This document shows positions 24,625-32,672 of a stretch of DNA of 36,707 nucleotides, one piece after another. Every line of letters begins with the position of its first letter. Position 1 is the first letter of the stretch. Both the position numbers and the translations under genes were made by a program. The notes below the pieces were generated by a model, which saw only the letters and a list, made by a program, of their open reading frames with translations, was not told the DNA's origin and did no database searches. Origin of the DNA: Cytophaga aurantiaca DSM 3654 (GTDB lineage: Bacteria; Bacteroidota; Bacteroidia; Cytophagales; Cytophagaceae); assembly GCF_000379725.1 (NCBI RefSeq), contig NZ_KB903627.1:61626-98332 (forward strand), given 5' to 3'.

Positions 24625-24648
24625 ACGAATGACGATCTCATTCAATTA

Positions 24649-27600
24649 TTAATCCAAACCTACCAATACAAAGGCACCCCAATAGATCGGATTTTTATAT
24701 TTTTCAAGGATGTATATTTTAGCATCGTATAATGCTTTACGTTTATTACCTGTTGCCAGCCAATTTGTATAGAATGCATTCAACAGATCTGCTGTAACCT
24801 CATCGGATACTTTAAACAAACTCATGATCAGGTTATTCGAACCTGCAACAATAAATGCTCTTTGCAAACCGTATACACCTTCGCCCAGCTGCACATCCCC
24901 AAGACCTGTTTCACAGGCGCTCAACAATACTAACTCTGTATTATCAAAGTCAAGGTTCATTGCTTCATAGGCTGTAAGCAAACCGTCTTCACTGTTAAAA
25001 TCAACATTGCTTGGATCATTCATCAGCTTACCACCATTTACTAACAATAAACCCGAACGGTACAATGGATTTTGTGATGCTTCGTTTTCCAACTCCGAAT
25101 CAAAACCTGATTGCTGTACATCCGGCATGAAATAACCGTGTGTTGCAATGTGGAAGAAACGTGGACTTTTCAATGACTTCACTTTTTCTTCCGTCGCAGC
25201 ATCGCCAATGTATAGATCGGAATTAATATTTTTCGACTTCAACATCGCATAAATATCTTTCACTTCTGTTTCAGCACCCGGCAACTGAGGAATTGATTTA
25301 TCATAATCATCTGAAAGCGAATCCGGATAATACGTTGGATTCCCTATAATGGCAATGTTCGAAACCTTATCTTTAGGAGTTCCTGCTGCTACAGCAGATT
25401 TTTGTTGCTTGTCATACAGATCTGCCAATACATCTTTCGTATTCGCTACCTGTACAAACTGTGTTTTCTGCAACTGATATTTACCATCCGGTCCTTTCAG
25501 TGTTTCAAGATTTATTTGATTGTATACGCCTTCAGGAGAAATATACAAACGTGTTTTAGATGCAGGGATAAGATCCTGTACTTTTTTCCAATAGATATCG
25601 TATGAGAATTTATCTTCAACGCTAAATTTCATGGAATTGCGATAGTACTTAATATACCTGCTTTCCATCTCTTTACCATTTGTCATGGCAACCATCTCCG
25701 GATAATTTTTTGTTTCTTTATGCAGCACTAAAACCGCATAAACAATGGTATCTGTGAATTTCGTATTGAAGTTTCTGAAACGCACCATCTCAATTGCCGC
25801 CTCATTCGGTGCAAGGTTTGTTTTCAATTGTTTCCAGTCATATACAAGTTTGCTTTCGTAACTCTTCGCAAACAATTCTGAAGATTCAGACAAGTACTTT
25901 TCCAGCGATTCAATTTCCTTTTGCAATTCTATTTTATTGATTCCATTTTCCTGAATCTGCGCATTGCTCATGGATAACACTGAAGAATAATATTCTTTTT
26001 TAGCAAGCCAATTTTGATACGCATCAATCATCGCTTGATTTCCGCTGTTCAAAATACGCTGACGAACTTTAATAGAAGAGTTCAACATCAATGCTTTTGT
26101 AGCCATTGTCATATCATACACATTCCCCATTAACTCAGGGCGCTCTGTACGCAATTGATATGCCATAGAATAATAAAACTCAAAATCGGTTTTAATAACG
26201 TTCCATGCTTTCATTTTTTCACGTTCACTCAAAGCAGGAAACTGAACCTGAATGAATTTCAAATACCCTTTGATCGCTTCATCATACGACTTTACAGCAT
26301 TTGTGTAATCTTTCAGAATGAAATACATTTGTCCGCTTTTACAAAGTGCTTTTGTATAATCCGGATGGTTTTCACTGAAAGAAGATGCGTAGATATCTTT
26401 TGATTTGATGAAAGACATGTTTGCATCGATGTACTTTCCTTTTCTGTAATAGATCAATCCTTTCAGATAATTATAATCGGCTGCGTGTCTGTCTGCTGTT
26501 CCGAATTTTACAACCCAGATTTTATTTGCTGCTTCAAGATTTTTATCTGCAAGGTCTTCTTTACCTGTCTCCAGATAGAACAAAGAAATATTTTTTAATA
26601 CCTCTGCATAAATAGGTGTATTCTCATTCAATTCTGTTTTAATAGTTGTTAATGCAGAAATAAATAATTGTTCAACTTCCGCATTATCGCCTTTGTTGTA
26701 ATATTTGATCAATGCCAGATCATTTTTAGCCAAGGCTACCTGAACGTGATTTTCACCATACAGCTTTTTGTAAATATTGATCACATTCACAACAGAAGAT
26801 TGCGCGGTATTGTAATCGCCGATTGCCGCGTGGATATCTGCATACAATTTTAAGGATTCAGCATAGCGAATAGAATTTGTACCAAATGTGCTGCTGCATA
26901 TAATGATTGAACGGTTCGCATACTTTTCAGCTTTAGTATAATCTCCTTTTATGTAATACAAAAAGCCAAGCTGATTTAACGGATTTATCAAACCTCTATT
27001 ATCCGGCCCAAAACGTTTTTCTCTTAATGAGATCGATTTCAATAAACTTTCTTCGGTCTCTTGATATCTACCGATGTGAATGTATAGAATTGCTAACTCT
27101 TCAATAGAAGATGATAATTTTGAAGACTTCAATGTACGCTTAGAAAGCTTATACGCTTTCTTTAAATTTCTCTCTGCATCATCGTACAAGCCTTCAATAA
27201 TAAAGAGTCTGGCTTGTGTTTGAAGCGCAGCTGCATATTCTAAATCATCATTTGTTCCGGCTTTGGCTTTAAACAATGCCAGAGACTCTCCTAATTTCAA
27301 ATCTGCATCTCCATATTTACCTTTATAAATATCAATATTGGCTTGTGTTTGCAGTGCCGTACCATATTGCACACTCATTCTACCATAACGTTTCTCTACA
27401 ATAGCTGTAGCTTCCAAAGCGGTTTTCTGTGCTTCATCAAAACGATCGGTCAATTCAAACAATTTAACTTCCTGATACAGGTACGTAATATATTTAACGT
27501 GCTGATGATCGATCTCTTTACTTACAATCTGATTTAAACTGTATCTATACGCATCTTCAGCCTCTTTAAATTTATCGGTGTAGGTTACATAATACGTAGC

Positions 27601-28914
27601 ACGATCTAATAATTGCATGTGATAATTTGGTGAAGCATCTCCAAGCAATTGTAATTTAATTTTAGTTGCCTCTTCGATCGCTGCTTCCGCTTCATCGTAT
27701 TGATCCAATTCAATATATGCATCTGCCAGATATTCCAGATAAATAGCACGATCCAGATGCACCAACGGAATCATGCCCGGTTTATTCAATACCTTATTAA
27801 TATTTTTAACAGCATCCGACCAGTTATCCGTAAGCAAATCCTGTTGAATGTCAAGGAATAACACTTTGCTGTAATAGTAGTTATCATTGCCATAGTATCT
27901 CTTTACACGCACGTCAAACATCTCAGCCTTTGTTCTGAAATCACTGCTTTGACTTGTAACTTTATAGGTAGGAATCAAATACTCAAAAATCAAGATTGCT
28001 TCACGACTGTAATTTTGATAACGTCCATACTTCGTTTTCAATAACGTCTCATAAGCGTTATCGTATAGTTTGTTTGCTTCTTTGACATTACCCAATATCT
28101 CAGCCAAGCGACCTTTGTAAAACAGATTCTCTACATAACACAAATCTTTTGTTCCAACATTTTTTTTGATCCAGTTACTTGACATGTTCAAAATAGAATC
28201 TGTTGAAACATAATTTCCATTATCCAGATACATTTCAGCCTGCATATTCAACATGCGTGCATAATGTCTTTTACGTCGCACTAACTCTGTCGTGCCGAGC
28301 TTAACCAATTTGGGTTTACCGGTTTTAGGATCTGTGCGTAGTTCGCTTTTTACGATATTTCTTTTTCCGTATGCGATAATTTCCGTCAACCATTTTTGAG
28401 CTTTAATATAAAAGCCTTGACGATATAATGAGATAACAGAACTTTTCTTTAAGCTATAATACAAGTTGGAATCTTTCAATGCCCCCTTCTCAATAATTCC
28501 ATATGCTTCATTTAAATATTTTGAAGCATTCACATAGTCTCCATAAGACAAATAGGTTTCAATGGCATAGTTGATCGATTTTGCATATTGATATACATCG
28601 TCCTTCCCGGATTTTTGCAATTCACGATCTCCTTTAAACATGTATTCTTCGTAGAGGGTAAAATTACCATCCAGTTCAGCACCTTTTGCATTTAAAAAAT
28701 AGGCACGGGCCAACACAAGTGTATTCGGACTTTTAGAGCTTTGAATTGTATTTATTAAAATACCTGTTGATCGTATTCCCAATTTATAATCGCCTTTTTC
28801 ATAATAGGCTTCTATTTTCTGGAAAGATGCTTCGTATGGATCATCAGCTGCATTTGAAAAAAACACACTTGATGCACAAATAAATACTAGAATTACTTTT
28901 AAAAAAGATCTCAT
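24649..28914 (-). CDS. Exported TPR-repeat CHAT-domain protein (putative cysteine peptidase)
   Basis: A 1421-residue protein with an N-terminal signal peptide (about 1-22, ending SNAADD). About 900 residues of tetratricopeptide repeats follow (about 30-930), many in the 40-42 residue spacing seen in CHAT-associated TPRs, for example LNQLGFLYYIKGDYTKAEKY. A helical linker leads to a C-terminal CHAT domain (about 1030-1421). CHAT is a caspase-like peptidase family. The catalytic pair is visible: H1259 in FFHIATHGYF and C1334 in LLSACETGLGD, followed by GLQRAFIVAGSNNLIMSLFKVSD. The protein is probably periplasmic or surface-located. The substrate and trigger are unknown; no gasdermin, Csx30-like or other recognised CHAT target is adjacent. 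It is monocistronic with its own terminator. Confidence 0.92.
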   Translation of the reverse strand: MRSFLKVILVFICASSVFFSNAADDPYEASFQKIEAYYEKGDYKLGIRSTGILINTIQSSKSPNTLVLARAYFLNAKGAELDGNFTLYEEYMFKGDRELQKSGKDDVYQYAKSINYAIETYLSYGDYVNASKYLNEAYGIIEKGALKDSNLYYSLKKSSVISLYRQGFYIKAQKWLTEIIAYGKRNIVKSELRTDPKTGKPKLVKLGTTELVRRKRHYARMLNMQAEMYLDNGNYVSTDSILNMSSNWIKKNVGTKDLCYVENLFYKGRLAEILGNVKEANKLYDNAYETLLKTKYGRYQNYSREAILIFEYLIPTYKVTSQSSDFRTKAEMFDVRVKRYYGNDNYYYSKVLFLDIQQDLLTDNWSDAVKNINKVLNKPGMIPLVHLDRAIYLEYLADAYIELDQYDEAEAAIEEATKIKLQLLGDASPNYHMQLLDRATYYVTYTDKFKEAEDAYRYSLNQIVSKEIDHQHVKYITYLYQEVKLFELTDRFDEAQKTALEATAIVEKRYGRMSVQYGTALQTQANIDIYKGKYGDADLKLGESLALFKAKAGTNDDLEYAAALQTQARLFIIEGLYDDAERNLKKAYKLSKRTLKSSKLSSSIEELAILYIHIGRYQETEESLLKSISLREKRFGPDNRGLINPLNQLGFLYYIKGDYTKAEKYANRSIIICSSTFGTNSIRYAESLKLYADIHAAIGDYNTAQSSVVNVINIYKKLYGENHVQVALAKNDLALIKYYNKGDNAEVEQLFISALTTIKTELNENTPIYAEVLKNISLFYLETGKEDLADKNLEAANKIWVVKFGTADRHAADYNYLKGLIYYRKGKYIDANMSFIKSKDIYASSFSENHPDYTKALCKSGQMYFILKDYTNAVKSYDEAIKGYLKFIQVQFPALSEREKMKAWNVIKTDFEFYYSMAYQLRTERPELMGNVYDMTMATKALMLNSSIKVRQRILNSGNQAMIDAYQNWLAKKEYYSSVLSMSNAQIQENGINKIELQKEIESLEKYLSESSELFAKSYESKLVYDWKQLKTNLAPNEAAIEMVRFRNFNTKFTDTIVYAVLVLHKETKNYPEMVAMTNGKEMESRYIKYYRNSMKFSVEDKFSYDIYWKKVQDLIPASKTRLYISPEGVYNQINLETLKGPDGKYQLQKTQFVQVANTKDVLADLYDKQQKSAVAAGTPKDKVSNIAIIGNPTYYPDSLSDDYDKSIPQLPGAETEVKDIYAMLKSKNINSDLYIGDAATEEKVKSLKSPRFFHIATHGYFMPDVQQSGFDSELENEASQNPLYRSGLLLVNGGKLMNDPSNVDFNSEDGLLTAYEAMNLDFDNTELVLLSACETGLGDVQLGEGVYGLQRAFIVAGSNNLIMSLFKVSDEVTADLLNAFYTNWLATGNKRKALYDAKIYILEKYKNPIYWGAFVLVGLD

Positions 28915-29006
28915 TTCGGGGAAGTTAATTATAGTGTGTAAGTTCTACAAAAAGCAATAAACGGGCAAATATCGTACAGAATAAATACCCCAACAAATTG
29001 CACAAA

Positions 29007-30113
29007 TTAAAGACTGCGCTTAATTATATCGGCAATGTGAATAATATCTTCTTCATTTAATTGCGTACCGGAAGGCAGACATAAGCCCGTACGATATATT
29101 GAATCCGCAATTCCATTGGAATAAAAAATTTCTTTTTCAAAGACGGGCTGTGCATTCATGGGATTCCACAATCTCCTGCTCTCGATCTGATGCTCTTCAA
29201 GTTTTTGCTGAACGGCTTCAGGCTTAACTTGGTCAGGTAATAAAATACATGTCAGCCAGGCATTATCAATGCCTTCAACAACATACTTAACCGTTGCAAA
29301 ACCTTTTAAATGTAACGCGTACCAATCCCGGATCTTTTTTTTCTTAGCAATCTTCTGATCCAGTTGCTCTGTCTGAGCAAGAGCAATCGCAGCATTCACA
29401 TTGCACATCCTATAATTATATCCTATTTCCTTATGCTCATAATAAGGCTTATCTTCTTTTGCCTGATTTGACAATCGAAGCATGTGTTCATACAACATTT
29501 GATCATTTGTAAGTACAGCACCCCCATTGCCTCCGGTAACAAGTTTATTTCCATTGAATGAAAGGATTCCGATCTCTGAAAAAGTACCGGTATGTTTTGC
29601 ATGATAGCTTGTACCTAAAGACTCTGCAGCATCTTCAATCACCGAAAGGTTGTATTTTCCTGCTACAGCTAAAATTGCATCGATCTTCGCTGCGAAGCCA
29701 TAGATATGAGCAAGAATGATTGCTTTCGGTTTTTTATGTTGTTGAATGGAATCAATGATTGCCTGCTCTAACAAAACAGGATCCATATTCCAGGTGTCGG
29801 CTTCACAATCAATAAAAATAGGTGTAGCCTTTTGATAGAGTATTGGAAAAACAGTAGCGGCAAACGTAAAGGTCGGACAAAAAACAATATCACCTTGAGC
29901 CACATTCAATGCGAGTAATGCCAGATGAATGGCTGAAGTGCCCGAATTTACAGGCAATACATACTCAGCACCGGTGGCTTTTTTTAATTGGAACACCAAC
30001 GCATCTAACTGAGGCCCCACAGGAGCAACCCAATTAGATGCGAGGGCTTCCTGTACATATTTAAGTTCATTGCCCGACAGATCAGGTGGAGACAGATACA
30101 CCCGTTTCTGCAT
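29007..30113 (-). CDS. DegT/DnrJ/EryC1/StrS aminotransferase, PglE-like
   Basis: A 368-residue PLP-dependent sugar aminotransferase. It would convert a UDP-4-keto-6-deoxy-amino-sugar to the 4-amino sugar. PLP lysine K190 is in SFNGNKLVTGGNGG, D161 in VIEDAAESLG contacts the pyridine nitrogen, and PVNSGTSAIHLALLAL (54-69) binds the cofactor phosphate. The 3' partner in its cluster is an N-acetyltransferase followed by a PglC-like phosphosugar transferase, which matches the UDP-N,N'-diacetylbacillosamine pathway (PglE step). It starts 2 bases after the acetyltransferase stop. The exact sugar is inferred from context. Confidence 0.9.
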   Translation of the reverse strand: MQKRVYLSPPDLSGNELKYVQEALASNWVAPVGPQLDALVFQLKKATGAEYVLPVNSGTSAIHLALLALNVAQGDIVFCPTFTFAATVFPILYQKATPIFIDCEADTWNMDPVLLEQAIIDSIQQHKKPKAIILAHIYGFAAKIDAILAVAGKYNLSVIEDAAESLGTSYHAKHTGTFSEIGILSFNGNKLVTGGNGGAVLTNDQMLYEHMLRLSNQAKEDKPYYEHKEIGYNYRMCNVNAAIALAQTEQLDQKIAKKKKIRDWYALHLKGFATVKYVVEGIDNAWLTCILLPDQVKPEAVQQKLEEHQIESRRLWNPMNAQPVFEKEIFYSNGIADSIYRTGLCLPSGTQLNEEDIIHIADIIKRSL

Positions 30114-30115
30114 GA

Positions 30116-30724
30116 TTATGATTTACGTATAAGAGTACGAATAATTTTACCCGGTACACCAACTACCATAGAATAGTCAGGGATATCCTGAATGATAACA
30201 GCACCTGCACCAATCACACACCACTTACCGATATTTTTTCCTGGAATCACAGTAGAGCCCGCACCTATGTGCGTTCCTTCACCAATGGTAACGTCTGCAC
30301 ATAACGTTACATTCGATGACAGGTGAACAAAATCACCTAATTCACAATCGTGTTCTACAATAGAATTTGTATTTAAGATACAGTGTTTACCAACAAACGA
30401 ACCTGCGTTTATGACAGAGCCCGGCATAGCAACTGTACCTTCGCCAATACTCGATGTTGGAGAAACGATAGATGCTTTATGAATGCCTTTACCAAAGGGA
30501 TGTTTTACTTTAGAAACAATTTTCTTACGGACAAGATTATCACCAATGCTTATGATCAACTCTTCTGTAGGCTTATGCTCCGGATCATAATAACCAACAA
30601 CAGGCACCCCATCCAACATGATCAAGTCCGGATTGTCATCAAAAATTTCGTTAACCACACCACCTGATGATACTACACAATCCTTTACTACTCTAGCATG
30701 TCCGCTAGCTCCATATAACAACAT
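30116..30724 (-). CDS. PglD/NeuD-type sugar O/N-acetyltransferase
   Basis: A 202-residue acetyltransferase with an N-terminal Rossmann-like UDP-sugar domain (GASGHA at 5-10) and a C-terminal left-handed beta-helix of hexapeptide repeats (IGEGTVAMPGSVINAGSFVG onward). The catalytic base H125 sits in SIVEHDCELGD, the same position and number as H125 of Campylobacter PglD. It would acetylate the 4-amino group made by the downstream aminotransferase, using acetyl-CoA. It lies between the PglC-like and PglE-like genes with 2-4-base gaps, so the three are surely one operon. Confidence 0.9.
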   Translation of the reverse strand: MLLYGASGHARVVKDCVVSSGGVVNEIFDDNPDLIMLDGVPVVGYYDPEHKPTEELIISIGDNLVRKKIVSKVKHPFGKGIHKASIVSPTSSIGEGTVAMPGSVINAGSFVGKHCILNTNSIVEHDCELGDFVHLSSNVTLCADVTIGEGTHIGAGSTVIPGKNIGKWCVIGAGAVIIQDIPDYSMVVGVPGKIIRTLIRKS

Positions 30725-30728
30725 ACGA

Positions 30729-31325
30729 TTAATTATTAAAAGGTTTCATTGTTTCGTTTTCAGAAGCATTCACTTCCGAGAATTTGATTAGTTGAAAAAA
30801 CGTCTTCACTAAAATAAGCATATCCATTTTAAATGATACGTTTTTTACATAAAATATATCGAATTGAAAACGTTGTTCCCACGTTGTTTGATTCCGTCCA
30901 TTCACTTGTGCCCAGCCTGTAATTCCTGGCTTCGCATCAAAACGATTCCGTTGTTCAGGCGTATACAAGGCATTGTAATCAATAAGAAGCGGTCTTGGAC
31001 CGATCAGACTCATTGTTCCTGTTATAACGAGAAATAGTTGAGGAAGTTCATCCAAAGAAGTATTTCTAAGTATTCTTCCGAAGCGCGTCATTCGATCCAT
31101 ATCGGAAACCCATATGGTTGGCATATCTTTCATCGTTTGAAACTTTATAAACCTGAACGATTTCATCTTTAAGCCGGATCGTTCCTGTACAAAGAACACA
31201 TTTTGATAAGTGCAGAAATTTATAACTGAAATCAGGAGGAATATTGGAGAAAATACAATTATTGCTGTTACTGCAATAAATTTATCTAAAAAAAACTTGC
31301 CGTATTGTGTATAAAACATTCCCAT
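30729..31325 (-). CDS. PglC-type initiating phosphosugar transferase
   Basis: A monotopic small-PGT enzyme of about 198 residues that transfers a phospho-sugar from UDP to undecaprenyl phosphate, starting a glycan or glycoprotein chain. A hydrophobic re-entrant helix near the N-terminus (VTAIIVFSPIFLLISV), the catalytic Asp-Glu pair in TSLDELPQLF, MSLIGPRPLL, and PGITGWAQVNGRN are all characteristic. The frame extends to a GTG at 31337, but an ATG at 31325 or 31319 better matches known PglC starts; 31325 is reported. It is first in the pglC-pglD-pglE-like operon and divergent from ispE. The dehydratase PglF is not in the window. Confidence 0.9.
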   Translation of the reverse strand: MGMFYTQYGKFFLDKFIAVTAIIVFSPIFLLISVINFCTYQNVFFVQERSGLKMKSFRFIKFQTMKDMPTIWVSDMDRMTRFGRILRNTSLDELPQLFLVITGTMSLIGPRPLLIDYNALYTPEQRNRFDAKPGITGWAQVNGRNQTTWEQRFQFDIFYVKNVSFKMDMLILVKTFFQLIKFSEVNASENETMKPFNN

Positions 31326-31356
31326 AAAATATGTCACAATATAGATACTTTAGTGC

Positions 31357-31364
31357 TAATTTTG
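31357..31364 (+). promoter_or_regulatory. Candidate -7 box for ispE
   Basis: TAATTTTG matches the Bacteroidota TAnnTTTG -7 consensus exactly and lies 22 bases before the ispE ATG. A -33 TTTG at the expected distance is not obvious, so this is tentative. Confidence 0.35.
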
Positions 31365-31386
31365 AAGGTATTCTTAAGAGATTCAA

Positions 31387-32199
31387 ATGATTTCATTTCC
31401 TAATGCCAAAATCAACCTTGGTTTGTATGTTTTATCAAAACGAGATGACGGATATCATTCTATTGAAACATGCTTTTACCCCGTGCCATGGTGCGATGTA
31501 TTAGAAATTATTCCTTCAGAAACATTGAGCTTCTCAAGTTCAGGAAATACAATACCGGGTACAGAAGAAAGCAATCTATGTTTAAAAACATTTGCCTCTT
31601 TAAAAGCTTCGCACAACATCCCATCTGTTCATATACATCTTCATAAGAACATACCTATTGGCGCAGGATTGGGAGGAGGTTCATCAGATGCTGCCTTCAC
31701 ATGCAAATCATTAAACACACTCTTTCATTTAAATTTAAATCAAGAGCAACAGGAAAATGTTGTTCGTCCCTTAGGAAGCGATTGTGCATTTTTCATACAG
31801 AACAGAGCTGTGATCGCACATGAAAAAGGCGATGTATTCTCTGATCAGAATTGTGTTGACCTATCCGGCTATTGGATCTATTTAATTCATCCAAGCATTC
31901 ATGTTTCAACCAAAGACGCCTACAATGGAATACAGCCCAAAGCAAACAGAAAACCCATTTACAGCATTTTACAACAACCGATAGAAACCTGGAAAAACGA
32001 ACTTGTGAACGATTTTGAAACAAGCGTTTTTAAGCAATTTCCTGATATTGAAAAAGTGAAAAATAAATTATACTCAACTGGTGCAATCTATGCAGCAATG
32101 AGTGGCTCGGGCTCAACTGTATTTGGCTTATTCAAAGAAGAACCTGCCACTCTTTCTTTTGAGCATCTGCAAATATCTCAGCTACTTGTAAAGCTTTAA
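31387..32199 (+). CDS. ispE: 4-diphosphocytidyl-2-C-methyl-D-erythritol kinase
   Basis: A cytoplasmic GHMP kinase that phosphorylates CDP-methylerythritol in the MEP route to isoprenoids. Signature elements are PNAKINLGLYV (5-15) with catalytic lysine K8, the GHMP phosphate loop PIGAGLGGGSSDAA (90-103), the catalytic aspartate D132 in GSDCAFF, and the C-terminal SGSGSTVFGLF motif. The 270-residue length is normal. The ATG at 31387 puts the conserved motif at the usual distance. A small secreted protein follows 38 bases downstream and may be co-transcribed. Confidence 0.96.
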   Translation: MISFPNAKINLGLYVLSKRDDGYHSIETCFYPVPWCDVLEIIPSETLSFSSSGNTIPGTEESNLCLKTFASLKASHNIPSVHIHLHKNIPIGAGLGGGSSDAAFTCKSLNTLFHLNLNQEQQENVVRPLGSDCAFFIQNRAVIAHEKGDVFSDQNCVDLSGYWIYLIHPSIHVSTKDAYNGIQPKANRKPIYSILQQPIETWKNELVNDFETSVFKQFPDIEKVKNKLYSTGAIYAAMSGSGSTVFGLFKEEPATLSFEHLQISQLLVKL

Positions 32200-32237
32200 G
32201 AGCAAATACAATAGATAGTAAATTAATAATACCATTT

Positions 32238-32669
32238 ATGTATAAACTTATAATTTTCTCAGTATTTTTAATTGCGCTTCATATGCCGGGTTTATGTCAA
32301 ACCCTGCATAAAGACAGTATTAAAACGGATTATATTGAATTTGGCAGCGGAGGTGGATTTAGCGGAGCATCTAAAAATTATCTACTCACTCCATCCGGTG
32401 ATCTATATACGTTTAAGAATATGTTAACCGATGCGAATACCCTTACGTATATAAAGAAGGTTAAAAAGTGCACAGCAAAAAAAATATTCAGTTATGCAAA
32501 CAAGAAGCAGATTATTGAACGGTACTCCTATAACGAACCGGGAAATATGTATCAGTATATAACTCTGTCTGTCAAAAATAAAAAGAAGAATTTCGTTTGG
32601 GGAAGTAGCACCTCTACTCCTCCTGCAGTTATACAAACCCTATCATCCAAGCTAAATAACCTTTTATAA
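32238..32669 (+). CDS. Small secreted protein, unknown family
   Basis: A 143-residue protein with a clear signal peptide (about 1-20, ending GLCQ) and a mature region carrying IEFGSGGGFSGASKNYLLTP. This GGGFSG-type stretch resembles small beta-rich periplasmic proteins often seen in Bacteroidota, but I cannot assign a family. A short lysine-rich segment (YIKKVKKCTAKK) precedes the tail. It sits between ispE (38 bases) and the M4 peptidase gene (3 bases), so it is almost certainly co-transcribed with the peptidase. A role as an accessory or inhibitor of the peptidase is possible but unsupported. Confidence 0.75.
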   Translation: MYKLIIFSVFLIALHMPGLCQTLHKDSIKTDYIEFGSGGGFSGASKNYLLTPSGDLYTFKNMLTDANTLTYIKKVKKCTAKKIFSYANKKQIIERYSYNEPGNMYQYITLSVKNKKKNFVWGSSTSTPPAVIQTLSSKLNNLL

Positions 32670-32672
32670 CGT

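Larger units (their letters stand above)
24340..24648. other. Intergenic region with imperfect inverted repeat and minus-strand terminator
   Basis: This 309-base gap holds an imperfect inverted repeat (24390-24495) and the terminator for the CHAT gene (24595-24624). No convincing coding region was seen. Confidence 0.5.

Noticed and set aside
24394-24732. 112-codon plus-strand frame
   Set aside because: It starts from TTG, crosses an inverted repeat and a terminator, runs into the CHAT gene on the opposite strand, and has a low-complexity, non-protein-like composition.
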